Positions 1 to 8,882 of a stretch of 64,000 nucleotides of DNA are shown here, one piece after another. The stretch is from Fusobacterium_C necrophorum_A (GTDB taxonomy: Bacteria > Fusobacteriota > Fusobacteriia > Fusobacteriales > Fusobacteriaceae). Location of the stretch: positions 83,401 to 147,400 of the forward strand of contig NZ_SBAP01000001.1 in the NCBI RefSeq assembly GCF_004134945.1. Direction: 5' to 3'. Each line of letters opens with the position of its first letter. The stretch's first letter is position 1. A model generated the notes under the pieces. It saw nothing but the letters and a program-made list of their open reading frames with translations. It was not told where the DNA came from and ran no database searches. The translations under genes and the position numbers were made by a program.

Positions 1-2272
1 CCTGATAACTTTCCAATGCCTTGTTGATTTCCTTTACCTGCTCCGGATACATTCCAATTCCATTGTCCATAATATTGATTAAAATTTGATTGGATTTTTT
101 ATCTTCAATTGCCACAATATTGATTTTTTTATCCAAACGATTTCGAGTTAAAATCGCTTCGGAAGAATTTTTCAAAAGTTCAATAAAAGCCTTGAATAAT
201 TTACTCTTATCGGCATACAAATATCCGCTGCAACTAATAAATTGCGAGAAATTAATCTCATATTTATTCATATAAGGTTGTACATACTTTGACAAATCGT
301 TCATAAATTCTTCCACAGAAATCATCTCGAAATGCTTTTTTGAAAAATTGGAATACTCTTCCAAAATAGCATGGTCAAATTTTATCTTATGAAAGTCTCT
401 CTTCAGTCTTTCTATTTCTTCTAAAGTAATTTTTTTATTATAACCGTTCTTTTCTACTTTGTCAACTAAGCTCTCAATTCGAGAAAACAACTTTTCCCGC
501 CCTTTCATGAAATGTACACTCATTTTTTCCATTGTAGAAGTACGTTCCAAATGTAATTTCCGATCTTCCGCCTCTTTATTTTTCAACTGGATATTCAAAT
601 TGAGTAATAAAAGAGTGAGCAACTCAATTTCTTCCTGCGTAATTTCTCTCTCTCGAATGTAATAATCGATTAAAATGCAGGACTTGACATGTTCACTCCG
701 ATATAAAGGCAAAATAATGAAATGACTGATCCCTAAACTGTCGAATAAATCATTTCCGAATGGAAAACGATATGCCTTATCATTTTCATATAAAATTCTA
801 TTTTCATTTAAACTCTTTCCTAAATAATTACTGCTGTCACAGGAAACTTTCAAGAGAGGCAAAATTCTATCAATTTCATGCAATTGAAAGGAAAACACCT
901 TCAATTTTTCTCTATCTTCCAAACATTCTGCAACTAAACTGCTATTTAAAGCAAAATTTTTCGCCTGTAATATATTTTTTTCTCTATCATATTCCAAATG
1001 AATGGCTCGACTATATCCCAAACCTGCCTCCGAGGTCAAGGCGGATAAAAATCCTTTCATTCCGACACGAAAATCCTGTTCTAAATTTACTCCCATTAAA
1101 ATTTTCTGAATGGCATCAATTCGGTTTAAGTTTTTCTCCAAAGAATCATTGTGTAATTTCAACTGATTTTCTTTCAAGGAAATATTTCTTGCCAATTTTT
1201 CCATAGCATTCGATAAATTTCGAATTTCATATACCGCATCCTCTTCCAAATTAATTTTATAATTTCCTCGTCCAATGTCGTAAACGGCATCCAAAACAGC
1301 CGTTAAAGGTTCCAATAATTTGGCAAATAATTTGGTACAGACTGTCGTACTGATCACAATTAAAATAGAAACCATAAAAATCATCAAAGCGGACATCATA
1401 TACTTCGTTGTCAAAAATTTTTCTTTTGAAATAGCCACTCCAAGACTGGCAATATACTTTGCATTGATATCCCGCAATTTATAAAACGCCATATAGTAAG
1501 CATGCTTGTTAATCTCTTTTTGATTGAAAAAATACTCGAATCCTTCCGGAGCAAAACGGGTAATTTGAAAAGAATCCAACAATTCTCCTCCTGTTTCGTA
1601 GTCCAAATCCCCATATTGATAATGTCCTGCCACGGAAACCAAAATCTTGTCCTCTTCGTTCATTCCTATAAACTCTCGTAAATTTCCAATAGAATAAGAA
1701 GATACCGGCAAATCTAAAATCACAAACACATTATCCTGAAGTTGAGCTTCATAAAATTTTTGAATAAAGCGAAAAAAAAGCTGCTTATCTTTCTTATAAA
1801 AAAACATGTCCTTTCTGTCATATTTGGAATTTTCCCATTCCTGTATAAAACTCTTCCCCAATATCTGGTAGTGACGTTCAGAACGATTGCTCCCCAAAAG
1901 AATTCCCTCGGCATTTACCAAAGTAATGAAACTGTTGGAATAGGTTTCATACGAATGTTTCATCAACTCGTGACTGATATTTTTGGCAATCTGATCATAA
2001 TATATCCGATTATTTTTTACAATTTCTGTTCCTGCCAATTGAAAGACAGAATTTGTTGCCATGCGAAATGTTTCACGACTGTCTTTTGCCTCCATTAAGT
2101 AAGCTTTGTACAAAAGAAATACCTTTTCTCTTGCAGTATCGGCAAGTCTTTGCTCCATGCTGCTGAATACCATTAAACTGAATACAAGAGCCAAAGATAA
2201 GGAAGTAAAAATAATGGCAATACCATTATAGAATATAATTCGTAACAAAAGAGAATCTCTTTTTATTTGCAT
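1..2272 (-). CDS. Sensor histidine kinase, partial (3' end beyond the window)
   Basis: About 757 codons are visible and the reading frame runs off the left edge. Reading from the start: a short cytoplasmic tail, TM1 at about residues 10-34, a roughly 260-residue extracytoplasmic sensor region, TM2 at about 296-318, a HAMP-like linker, a GAF-like domain, a coiled coil, and a HATPase domain with an N-box (ELLKNSSEAI) and G1 box (DNGIGM) close to the window edge. A canonical HisKA or LytS-type H-box is not obvious; the His in MSVHFMKG (near residue 585) is one candidate phosphoacceptor. The ATG directly abuts the tex stop codon, and its AAAGGAG ribosome site lies inside the last tex codons, so the two are translationally coupled. 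The cognate response regulator may lie further left. Membrane sensor kinase is firm; ligand unknown. Confidence 0.85.
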   Translation of the reverse strand, partial: MQIKRDSLLLRIIFYNGIAIIFTSLSLALVFSLMVFSSMEQRLADTAREKVFLLYKAYLMEAKDSRETFRMATNSVFQLAGTEIVKNNRIYYDQIAKNISHELMKHSYETYSNSFITLVNAEGILLGSNRSERHYQILGKSFIQEWENSKYDRKDMFFYKKDKQLFFRFIQKFYEAQLQDNVFVILDLPVSSYSIGNLREFIGMNEEDKILVSVAGHYQYGDLDYETGGELLDSFQITRFAPEGFEYFFNQKEINKHAYYMAFYKLRDINAKYIASLGVAISKEKFLTTKYMMSALMIFMVSILIVISTTVCTKLFAKLLEPLTAVLDAVYDIGRGNYKINLEEDAVYEIRNLSNAMEKLARNISLKENQLKLHNDSLEKNLNRIDAIQKILMGVNLEQDFRVGMKGFLSALTSEAGLGYSRAIHLEYDREKNILQAKNFALNSSLVAECLEDREKLKVFSFQLHEIDRILPLLKVSCDSSNYLGKSLNENRILYENDKAYRFPFGNDLFDSLGISHFIILPLYRSEHVKSCILIDYYIREREITQEEIELLTLLLLNLNIQLKNKEAEDRKLHLERTSTMEKMSVHFMKGREKLFSRIESLVDKVEKNGYNKKITLEEIERLKRDFHKIKFDHAILEEYSNFSKKHFEMISVEEFMNDLSKYVQPYMNKYEINFSQFISCSGYLYADKSKLFKAFIELLKNSSEAILTRNRLDKKINIVAIEDKKSNQILINIMDNGIGMYPEQVKEINKALESYQ

Positions 2273-4444
2273 CTATAACTCCTTTTTTCGTGTTAATCCA
2301 ACTCTTCCTCTTTCTTTATCAATTTCTTTGATTCTCACTTTAATAATTTGTCCTACTGACAATACTTTGCCCGGATCACTTACAAATTCATCTGAAATAG
2401 CGGAAATATGAAGTAAAGCATCATTTTTCAAACCAATATCCACAAAGGCTCCGAATTTTACAACATTCCGAACCGTTCCTTCCAATTCCATTCCCACACT
2501 CAAATGATCAATACTTAAGATATCGGATTTTAAAAGCGGTTTTTGAAAATCATCTCTCGGATCTCGTCTGTCTTTTCGTAAAGCTTCATACACATCTTTA
2601 CAAGTTTCCAAACCGAAGTCATATTGTTTCGCAAATTTTTCTACTTTGATACTTTTTAATTTTTCACGTGTCTCCACCAACTTCTCATCGTATTCTTGCA
2701 AAGTACATCCAATTTCTTCCAACATTTTTTCTGCAATGTGATAAGATTCCGGGTGAATAATCGTATTGTCTAAAATATTTTCCCCCTCCGGAATCACTAA
2801 AAATCCTGCCATTTGTTCATAGGCTTTCGGACCCAAACCCTTTACCTTCAATAACGTTTCCCGTTTGGTAAAATTTCCATGTTCCTTTCGATAGTCTACA
2901 ATATTTTTAGCAACGTTCTTTTTAATCCCTGAAATATGAGACAACAAAGCCCATGATGCCGTATTTAGATTGGCTCCTACATTATTTACTACCGTTGTGA
3001 TGACCTGATCTAAAGACTCATCCAATCGTCCTTGATTGACATCGTGCTGATACATTCCTACCCCAATGGATTTCGGATCAATTTTAACAAGTTCCGCCAA
3101 AGGATCTTGAATTCTTCGTCCGATGGAAATAGCTCCACGAACAGTTACATCCAAATCCGGAAATTCTTCTGCTGCCAACTTTGAAGCGGAATACACGGAA
3201 GCTCCCGCCTCATTTGCAATCAAATATTTTATTGCTACATTTTCTTCCCGTATCAATTTTGCGATGAAGGACTCGGTTTCTCGAGAAGCCGTTCCGTTCC
3301 CGATGACCACCAAATCAATTCCATACTTTTTAATATAGTGCAACACTTTCTTTCGAGCAGTCTCCAATTGCTTTTCATGGTGCATCCCTTCCACCAGGAA
3401 AAACACATCATTTTCTTGATAAAAACCATGCTTATCCAAGATAGCAACCTTACATCCTGTTCGATATCCCGGATCCAAAGCCAAAATCGTTTTTTCATGC
3501 AAAGGAGCTTGTAAAAGCAAATTCTTCAAATTTTCTCGAAACACCAATATTGCCTCTTCTTCCGCCTTGTCCGTTAAAATATTTCGCACTTCTCTTTCCA
3601 CTGCCGGAAACAATAGACGTTCAAATGAGTCTTGAATAACCGCAGCAAAAAATTCCTGTAAAGCTTCTTCTTGGGTAAAACTTCTCAAAAGTAAATTGTC
3701 CACATGCTTTTTTTCTTTTTCTTCCAAGAATAAATTTACTGATAAAATTCCCTCTTTTTCTCCACGATTGACCGCCAAAATTCTATGAGAAGGAATTTTT
3801 GCCAAAGCTTCTGCATAGTCGTAATAATCTTGGTATATTCCTTTTTCATCCAATTCCTTTGCTTTTTTTGATTCTTTGGAACTCATTTGCCCGTACTTTA
3901 GCAAAATTTCCCGAATTCTTTCTCGATATTCCGCTTTTTCAGAAATTCGCTGTGCCCAAATTAATTTTGCTCCTTCAATAGCCTCTTCCAGATTCGGCAC
4001 TTCTTCTGTCAGAAATTCTTCCGCTTTCGTTCCTATTTCTTCAACATTGTGAGCTACAAGAAAAAAATCCGCCAAAGCTTCCAAGCCTCTTTCCATCGCT
4101 ATATCCGCTTTGGTTTTCTTTTTCTTCCGATAAGGAAAATAAATATCTTCCACCTCTTGTAATTTTTCTGCCGCTTCTATCGCCTGTACCAATTCTTCCG
4201 TTAATTTCCCCTGTTCTTCTATCAAGCGTAGAACTTCTTCTTTTCTCTTCTCCAAATTCCTCAAATATTGAACCTTTTCTAAAATAAGCGTAATTTGAAC
4301 TTCGTCCAAATTTCCTGTGATTTCTTTTCGGTATCTCGAAATAAAGGGGACTGTCGCCCCTTCATCCAATAATTGTACCGTACTTTCCACTTGATTTTCT
4401 CGAAGAGAAAGTTCCTTTGCAACTTTACTAAAAATATTCTCCAT
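2273..4444 (-). CDS. tex: Tex-family S1 RNA-binding transcription accessory protein
   Basis: 723 residues, the usual Tex length. The order matches Tex: an N-terminal helical region, a YqgF-like RNase H fold in the middle (TILALDPGYRTGCKVAILD), a helix-hairpin-helix block (VKGLGPKAYEQMAGFL) and a C-terminal S1 domain (VGMELEGTVRNVVKFGAFVD). Tex binds nucleic acid and affects transcription and stress tolerance in other bacteria; its exact activity is not settled. GGGAG precedes the ATG. It is the middle gene of a small protein - tex - sensor kinase operon, and its final codons carry the kinase ribosome site. Confidence 0.96.
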   Translation of the reverse strand: MENIFSKVAKELSLRENQVESTVQLLDEGATVPFISRYRKEITGNLDEVQITLILEKVQYLRNLEKRKEEVLRLIEEQGKLTEELVQAIEAAEKLQEVEDIYFPYRKKKKTKADIAMERGLEALADFFLVAHNVEEIGTKAEEFLTEEVPNLEEAIEGAKLIWAQRISEKAEYRERIREILLKYGQMSSKESKKAKELDEKGIYQDYYDYAEALAKIPSHRILAVNRGEKEGILSVNLFLEEKEKKHVDNLLLRSFTQEEALQEFFAAVIQDSFERLLFPAVEREVRNILTDKAEEEAILVFRENLKNLLLQAPLHEKTILALDPGYRTGCKVAILDKHGFYQENDVFFLVEGMHHEKQLETARKKVLHYIKKYGIDLVVIGNGTASRETESFIAKLIREENVAIKYLIANEAGASVYSASKLAAEEFPDLDVTVRGAISIGRRIQDPLAELVKIDPKSIGVGMYQHDVNQGRLDESLDQVITTVVNNVGANLNTASWALLSHISGIKKNVAKNIVDYRKEHGNFTKRETLLKVKGLGPKAYEQMAGFLVIPEGENILDNTIIHPESYHIAEKMLEEIGCTLQEYDEKLVETREKLKSIKVEKFAKQYDFGLETCKDVYEALRKDRRDPRDDFQKPLLKSDILSIDHLSVGMELEGTVRNVVKFGAFVDIGLKNDALLHISAISDEFVSDPGKVLSVGQIIKVRIKEIDKERGRVGLTRKKEL

Positions 4445-4483
4445 TGTTTTTCTCCCAAAGTTATGTATTTTCTAATATAAATT

Positions 4484-4687
4484 CTAATCAAAAATAGAAA
4501 GATCTCGTCGATTTCCCAATGAGAGTAATAAAGTGATGATTTCTTCTTCTGTGTGCAGTGTGACCCATTCAGAAAAAGGAATTCCGTTCACGGTATTGAT
4601 AGAAGTTGGATTATCATCGATTTTAGATTTTTTCTTTTGACCGAATTCTTTCTCTTGTAACACTTTTTTTGTTTCTTCCCAATTCAT
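4484..4687 (-). CDS. Small hypothetical protein (67 aa)
   Basis: The ORF has a strong ribosome site (GAGGAGGG, 7 nt before ATG) and a good upstream promoter, so it is probably real. The protein is hydrophilic, with a Lys-rich patch (GQKKKSKIDD) and an acidic C-terminal half; no signal peptide, membrane segment or family was recognised. It is the first gene of an operon with tex, starting 40 nt downstream. Confidence 0.7.
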   Translation of the reverse strand: MNWEETKKVLQEKEFGQKKKSKIDDNPTSINTVNGIPFSEWVTLHTEEEIITLLLSLGNRRDLSIFD

Positions 4688-4734
4688 ATTTATTCCCTCC
4701 TCAGTATTCGATTATTTCTTTAACTTATCTTTTA

Positions 4735-4763
4735 ATTATATCAACTTTTGGTATAAAAAACAA
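4735..4763 (-). promoter_or_regulatory. Sigma-70-type promoter for the small protein-tex-kinase operon
   Basis: On the minus strand there is TTGTTT (4758-4763), a 17-nt spacer and TATAAT (4735-4740) with an extended TGA just upstream of the -10. It sits about 50 nt before the small-protein ATG. Confidence 0.65.
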
Positions 4764-4784
4764 GAAATTATGTATAGAGATTAT

Positions 4785-4826
4785 AAAAAAAGAGACTCCG
4801 AAAATCTCTTTGGAATCTCTTTTTTA
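4785..4826. terminator. Intrinsic terminator after the TetR gene
   Basis: The arms AAAAAAAGAGACTCC and GGAATCTCTTTTTTA pair with one mismatch around a 12-nt loop. The A and T runs on the two sides let it act in either direction. It lies just after the TetR stop on the minus strand and separates that gene from the tex operon promoter. Confidence 0.75.
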
Positions 4827-4843
4827 CACACTTTTATCTTCTG

Positions 4844-5392
4844 TCATTTTCTTCTGTTTCCATATCCTTTTTTCTTCTTCAAGGTTAAAATATAATTTTT
4901 ATGACGTGCGATCAAAGATAAAATTTCAGATTTTGTAAATTTCTTATGTCTCGTCTCCGACATAATCGAAATGGCTTTCATAAAAATATTAAACAGACAC
5001 ATTCTACTTTCTTCCGGATTTTCACTTTTTTGTAAAGCTTCTTCCAGCAAATTTTCAAACTTTTGCTTCACTTTTTCATTTTCAGGATCTACCACGGAAA
5101 ACATTCTTTCGAATAATCCTTTCTGTTCTTCCGTGATCGGAAGTTCGCTTTGTACAATATCACAGGAAGCCGGAATTTCATCCAAACAAGCAATCAGAGT
5201 GTCCCCAACCTTTGTGACGACATCCTTCTTTAAATCCTCCATAGAAGTATAGGCAGCGTAAACGGGAGCAATAGAACATCCTAATTGTTTTGCAATATTT
5301 TTCACAGTAATCTTGTCATAGCCTTCCTGCTTAAACACTTCTACTGCTGCTTCTAAAACCATTTCTCTTGTATACACCGACTTTCTTGGCAT
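4844..5392 (-). CDS. TetR/AcrR-family transcriptional regulator
   Basis: 182 residues. The N-terminal 50 residues fit a TetR helix-turn-helix (TREMVLEAAVEVFKQEGYDK then VKNIAKQLGCSIAPVYAAY); the C-terminal ligand/dimerisation domain is not recognisable, as is usual. It ends in a Lys/Arg-rich tail. It is transcribed alone from a near-consensus promoter, with a terminator behind it. Two 12-bp direct repeats between promoter and start codon are candidate sites for autoregulation. Ligand and targets cannot be read from the sequence; the nearest upstream genes encode DUF2147 and TonB-system proteins. Confidence 0.9.
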   Translation of the reverse strand: MPRKSVYTREMVLEAAVEVFKQEGYDKITVKNIAKQLGCSIAPVYAAYTSMEDLKKDVVTKVGDTLIACLDEIPASCDIVQSELPITEEQKGLFERMFSVVDPENEKVKQKFENLLEEALQKSENPEESRMCLFNIFMKAISIMSETRHKKFTKSEILSLIARHKNYILTLKKKKGYGNRRK

Positions 5393-5409
5393 GGTACTTC
5401 CTCTTTTCT

Positions 5410-5454
5410 AAATATTCTTATGATAACAAATATATTTAAGACAAATATTCTTAT
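5410..5454. repeat. 12-bp direct repeats in the tetR leader (candidate operator)
   Basis: AAATATTCTTAT occurs perfectly at 5410-5421 and 5443-5454, 33 bp apart (about three helical turns), downstream of the tetR -10. A related AT-rich motif sits between them. Operator function is inferred from position only. Confidence 0.5.
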
Positions 5455-5458
5455 TTAT

Positions 5459-5487
5459 ATAATATATATCTTTTGTATATTTGTCAA
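5459..5487 (-). promoter_or_regulatory. Promoter of the TetR regulator
   Basis: Minus strand: TTGACA (5482-5487), exactly 17 nt, TATTAT (5459-5464). This is one of the best consensus promoters in the window. The leader to the ATG is roughly 60 nt and contains the direct repeats. Confidence 0.8.
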
Positions 5488-5512
5488 CAATAATATTTTA
5501 TTCTTTTTTTTT

Positions 5513-5971
5513 CTAATTCTCGTAACGATTCCAGATTTGAGTTTTTCCAATGATACCGGACTTATCAAAACTTCCTTTCATCTTCATCTGATTCTTCTCA
5601 ATTTGAACACTGGCATATAAGGTTTTTCCCATTCCCGGCACATACACTTTTCCGTCTCGGTAACGATTGGTATCCTCATGATATGTCAATGAATGGAGCA
5701 TTTCAAGTCCCACAAGTTTTCTTTTTCTGAGACTCTCATCCGGATTTTTCAAATCCATTTTTTCCTGACCTTCGAATTCTCCCTCTTGATAAAAAGGGAT
5801 CGTTTGTCCTATCATGGTTCCATAAAACTTTCCATCTTCTTTTTCCGTAATTTCAATAATAATTTGATTTCCATCCTTATGTTTGCTGCTAATCCACTTT
5901 CCTAAAATATCTTCCCTAACGGCAAAAAGTAAATTAGGAAAGAGGAAGAATAGTAAGCATAATTTTTTCAT
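5513..5971 (-). CDS. DUF2147-family secreted protein
   Basis: 152 residues with a cleavable-type signal peptide (MKKLCLLFFLFPNLLFA). The mature part begins with the DUF2147 pattern DILGKWISSKHKDGNQIIIE and keeps the GKFYGTMIG and KMDLKNPDESLRKRKLVGLE blocks, ending GKTQIWNRYEN. DUF2147 proteins are small beta-rich envelope proteins without an assigned activity. A clear paralogue lies at 38377-38838. It follows tonB by 30 nt and is probably in the same operon, which suggests an envelope-related role. Confidence 0.88.
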   Translation of the reverse strand: MKKLCLLFFLFPNLLFAVREDILGKWISSKHKDGNQIIIEITEKEDGKFYGTMIGQTIPFYQEGEFEGQEKMDLKNPDESLRKRKLVGLEMLHSLTYHEDTNRYRDGKVYVPGMGKTLYASVQIEKNQMKMKGSFDKSGIIGKTQIWNRYEN

Positions 5972-6001
5972 CTTCCTCTCTCTCCATTTCTTGTATTTTT
6001 T

Positions 6002-6739
6002 CTATTGCGGATTAAAGTGAAATTCTTTTACAAAATACACTTTAATATTCTTTCCTGCATAAAAAATAGGTTTAAATCTCCATTTTTTAATTGCTTTCAT
6101 GACTTCATCGTCAAAACCTAATTTTTTATAAGATTTTATAATTTGAATATTTTCCACATTCCCTTTTAATCCTACTAAAAATTTCACTTTTACGGAAACT
6201 CTCTGATCATATCCTATGGCTTCCGCTTGTGAAGGATAATCCGGTTCCACCTCATGTAAGATTTGATAGTTAATTCCTTCTGAAGAAAGAGCGGTATAAG
6301 ATCCGTCTCCATTGGCTTGGAAATTGGATCCATAGAATGGATTGTCATTTCCTGAATTCTTTCCTGTTTCACTACTTTCCTGATTGTCGGAATTCTCTTC
6401 AACTGCTGAACTTTCTTCTTGCTTTACTTCTTTGGCATCTTTCGTTGCCATTTTACTGTCAAATGTTTTCTCCTTTACCTGTTCTTCTTTCTTCGGCTTT
6501 TCTTTTTTCGGTTGTTCTTTCGGCTTTTCATTTGTAGAATTTTCTTTCTTTTCTAAAACTTTATCGGCTACATTAGGACTCCCGGGATTATCGCTTGGAG
6601 GTGGATTTTCTACAACAAAGGAAACAGAAATTACTTGATTTAACGGAAGTTTTTCTTCTCCCTTGTGCATTTCATGATGATAAAATCCTAAAAAACACAA
6701 TATATGAATACAAAAAGAAAGAACTAGATATTTCTTCAT
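6002..6739 (-). CDS. tonB: TonB-like energy transducer
   Basis: 245 residues from the preferred start. One N-terminal membrane anchor (LVLSFCIHILCFLGF) is followed by a Pro/Lys/Glu-rich periplasm-spanning linker, then a C-terminal TonB domain (VEPDYPSQAEAIG ... VKVKFLVGLKGNVENIQIIKS ... AIKKWRFKPIFYAGK). It should carry proton-motive energy from ExbB-ExbD to outer-membrane receptors. An ATG two codons upstream is only 2 nt from AGGAGG, so the second ATG (spacing 8) is preferred. The operon order is exbB-exbD-tonB. No TonB-dependent receptor is in the window. Confidence 0.92.
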   Translation of the reverse strand: MKKYLVLSFCIHILCFLGFYHHEMHKGEEKLPLNQVISVSFVVENPPPSDNPGSPNVADKVLEKKENSTNEKPKEQPKKEKPKKEEQVKEKTFDSKMATKDAKEVKQEESSAVEENSDNQESSETGKNSGNDNPFYGSNFQANGDGSYTALSSEGINYQILHEVEPDYPSQAEAIGYDQRVSVKVKFLVGLKGNVENIQIIKSYKKLGFDDEVMKAIKKWRFKPIFYAGKNIKVYFVKEFHFNPQ

Positions 6740-6751
6740 AGCCATTTCCTC

Positions 6752-7138
6752 CTATTCATAGAATGTTAATCCCATATTCGCAATATTTTGTTCCTTTACT
6801 TTTGTCATAACATTCATAACTGTTTGATATTTCATATCTCTATCAGCAGAAATTGTAACCTCTTCCACTCCTTGTAAATGATTTGGAATCTCTTCCAATG
6901 TCACTTCCTGATTTTTTCCCTCTATACTAACATAAAATCTTCCATGTTTATCCACGATAATTTCTACTGCCTTATTTTCTTTTTTGGATTCCACGGTGGA
7001 GCTGGGTAACTCGATCGGAATCGTTCCATAATTATTAAAGGTTGTCGAAATCATAAAGAAAATAATCAACAGGAAGATTACGTCAATCAAAGGAGTCAAA
7101 TCAGGTTTTAACGCTCCTCTTTTATTTTTTCTTCCCAT
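6752..7138 (-). CDS. exbD: ExbD/TolR biopolymer transport protein
   Basis: 128 residues. A short cytoplasmic tail precedes one membrane segment containing the family signature LTPLIDVIFLLIIFFMI, with the Asp needed for proton coupling in ExbD/TolR. The rest is a periplasmic domain ending in a DRDMKYQTVMNVM block. It works with ExbB and TonB encoded on either side. Its ATG follows the exbB stop by 2 nt. Association with TonB rather than TolA favours ExbD over TolR. Confidence 0.94.
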   Translation of the reverse strand: MGRKNKRGALKPDLTPLIDVIFLLIIFFMISTTFNNYGTIPIELPSSTVESKKENKAVEIIVDKHGRFYVSIEGKNQEVTLEEIPNHLQGVEEVTISADRDMKYQTVMNVMTKVKEQNIANMGLTFYE

Positions 7139-7140
7139 AG

Positions 7141-7749
7141 TTATCTCCTAAATATATTTATAATATTCGCTACAATTTTATCCACTTCATCTTCTCTTCT
7201 TGCCGCAATCTTACTAAAAATATTGTAAGCTGCAATCACCGGTATTGCAACATACAAACCTGCTGCCGTTGTGACTAAGGCTTCTGAAATTCCGTCTGCA
7301 ACAATCGTAGGATCTCCGGCTCCCATTTTTGAAATATTGATAAAGGCTTTAATCATCCCTGTTACGGTTCCCAACAATCCGCACATAGGAGCCAAACTAC
7401 CGATGGCTTCCAAAGAACTTAAACCTCGATCTAAGGGTGTCATGCTTTCCAACATAATTTCTTTGATAATTGATTCATAGTCCTGAACATCCTGCCCTCT
7501 TTTAGCTCTTTTCAAAAAAGTTCGGATAGAACCGGCTACAGAACCTTTTTTACTTTCACACAATTGAATTGCTTCCTCCACTTTTCCTTGAGAAATTAAA
7601 TCGTTAATATTTTTCTTAAAATCAACATCTACTTTTTTCTCTGTCCTGGTAAAGAAAACAACCCTCTCCAAAATGATTGCCAAAGCTCCTATTGACATAA
7701 AAAACAAGACCCATAAAATAGGTCCCCCAACTTTAAAATAATAAGCCAT
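7141..7749 (-). CDS. exbB: ExbB/TolQ proton channel (MotA/TolQ/ExbB family)
   Basis: 202 residues, typical for ExbB. TM1 is at about residues 10-30, followed by a cytoplasmic stretch and two C-terminal membrane helices with the conserved block LEAIGSLAPMCGLLGTVTGM and ISEALVTTAAGLYVAIPVI. It forms the pentameric inner-membrane channel that powers TonB with ExbD. It is the first gene of the exbB-exbD-tonB-DUF2147 run and has an AGGAG ribosome site. Confidence 0.95.
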   Translation of the reverse strand: MAYYFKVGGPILWVLFFMSIGALAIILERVVFFTRTEKKVDVDFKKNINDLISQGKVEEAIQLCESKKGSVAGSIRTFLKRAKRGQDVQDYESIIKEIMLESMTPLDRGLSSLEAIGSLAPMCGLLGTVTGMIKAFINISKMGAGDPTIVADGISEALVTTAAGLYVAIPVIAAYNIFSKIAARREDEVDKIVANIINIFRR

Positions 7750-7777
7750 TGTTTCACTCTCCTATATTTATTTATTT

Positions 7778-8152
7778 TTATTTTTTTAAGGTTTTTATTT
7801 TCCAAATATGGTACGAAACCGCTATAAAAATGACCGCCAGAGAAATTCTCATATAGATATTCGGCACTTTATAAGCGGAAAATGACATTCCAAGCGCCAT
7901 AAAAGTAATGGCGACTATTTTATTCTTTAAAGTAATTCCTTTTTGTTCTTGATAATCTCGAATATATTTCCCAAAAATAGGACTGTTCAAAATCCATTGA
8001 TGAAATCTTTCCGAAGATTTTTGAAAACAAAAAGCACTCAATAAAATAAAGGGTGTTGTAGGTAACAGAGGAAGAAAAATTCCGATTCCTCCTAAGATTA
8101 ACGAAATCCACGCAATTCCTAAAAGAATATTTCTTTTCACAATAACTATCAC
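7778..8152 (-). CDS. YbaN/DUF454-family inner membrane protein
   Basis: 124 residues with the DUF454 pattern: a hydrophobic start, LGGIGIFLPLLPTTPFILLSAFCF, then FHQWILNSPIFGKYIRDY and two closing membrane helices. Function of the family is unknown. The start is uncertain: both candidate codons are GTG (8152 or 8140) and neither has a strong ribosome site. It precedes exbB by about 30 nt and could be the first gene of that operon. Confidence 0.85.
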   Translation of the reverse strand: MIVIVKRNILLGIAWISLILGGIGIFLPLLPTTPFILLSAFCFQKSSERFHQWILNSPIFGKYIRDYQEQKGITLKNKIVAITFMALGMSFSAYKVPNIYMRISLAVIFIAVSYHIWKIKTLKK

Positions 8153-8263
8153 ATCCGTTTAATTTGCTTTATAAAATATCTTAATATAGTTTATCTCTTA
8201 TGTCAATATAAATATTTTTTTTAAGATAAGAAAAATAAAAATATAGGAATAATAAATAATCTA

Positions 8264-8272
8264 TGCTATACT
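8264..8272 (+). promoter_or_regulatory. Extended -10 promoter for the flavodoxin gene
   Basis: TGC-TATACT lies about 35 nt before the ATG. The -35 region (TAGGAA at 8244-8249) is weak, which is usual when an extended -10 is present. The rest of 8153-8307 is AT-rich with no other clear feature. Confidence 0.5.
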
Positions 8273-8307
8273 AATTCTACAAAAAATCAAAGAAGGAGTG
8301 ATTCCAA

Positions 8308-8823
8308 ATGAAAACAGTTATCATTTATTCTTCCCTAACAGGAAATACAAAAAAAGTTTGTGAAACAGCATTTGAACATCTACAACAGGAAAAACAACTC
8401 ATTCAAGTAGAAGAAAAAGACACTGTCGATTGGACAAAAGTGGAAAATGTTATTATTGGATATTGGGTGGATAAGGGAACGGCAGATGCCAAGACAAGAA
8501 AATTTCTTTCAAAACTTCAAAATAAAAATCTTTACTTTATTGGAACTTTGGGAGAATCTCCTACTTCTTTCCATGCAGAAAAGTGTATTAGGAATGTCAC
8601 AAAATTGTGCGAAAAGGACAATCATTTTAAAGGCGGAGTCTTAGTCAGAGGAAAAGTATCGGAGGATTTAAAACAAAAAATGGACAAGTTCCCTTTGAAT
8701 ATCGTACATAAGTTTGTACCAAATATGAAGCAAATTGTTTTGGATGCAGAAGGACATCCAAATGAAGAAGATTTTCAACGAGTCATTGAATTCATTGAAA
8801 AAACGGTAAATCCTAATTTATAA
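8308..8823 (+). CDS. Flavodoxin-family protein
   Basis: 171 residues. It opens with a flavodoxin fold: beta strand then phosphate loop VIIYSSLTGNTKKV for FMN, followed by VIIGYWVDKGTAD and LYFIGTLGE strands. It resembles single-domain flavodoxins used as electron donors or reductases in anaerobes; the partner is not evident. AAGGAG precedes the ATG by 10 nt. It stands alone, with its own promoter and a strong terminator, convergent with dsdA. Confidence 0.88.
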   Translation: MKTVIIYSSLTGNTKKVCETAFEHLQQEKQLIQVEEKDTVDWTKVENVIIGYWVDKGTADAKTRKFLSKLQNKNLYFIGTLGESPTSFHAEKCIRNVTKLCEKDNHFKGGVLVRGKVSEDLKQKMDKFPLNIVHKFVPNMKQIVLDAEGHPNEEDFQRVIEFIEKTVNPNL

Positions 8824-8862
8824 AACAGAAGCTCACCTAATCATATAGGTGAGCTTCTGTTT
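8823..8862. terminator. Strong convergent terminator
   Basis: A perfect 17-bp inverted repeat (arms 8823-8839 and 8846-8862) with a 6-nt loop, A-rich on one side and T-rich on the other. It overlaps the flavodoxin stop codon and serves both that gene and dsdA from the opposite side. Its core is shared with the hairpin at 12523-12558. Confidence 0.85.
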
Positions 8863-8882
8863 ATATTCAATTCTTTTCTATT

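Noticed and set aside
760..1206. 148-codon plus-strand ORF
   Set aside because: It lies antisense to the intact sensor kinase frame, has no ribosome site, and its residue composition is that of a shadow frame.
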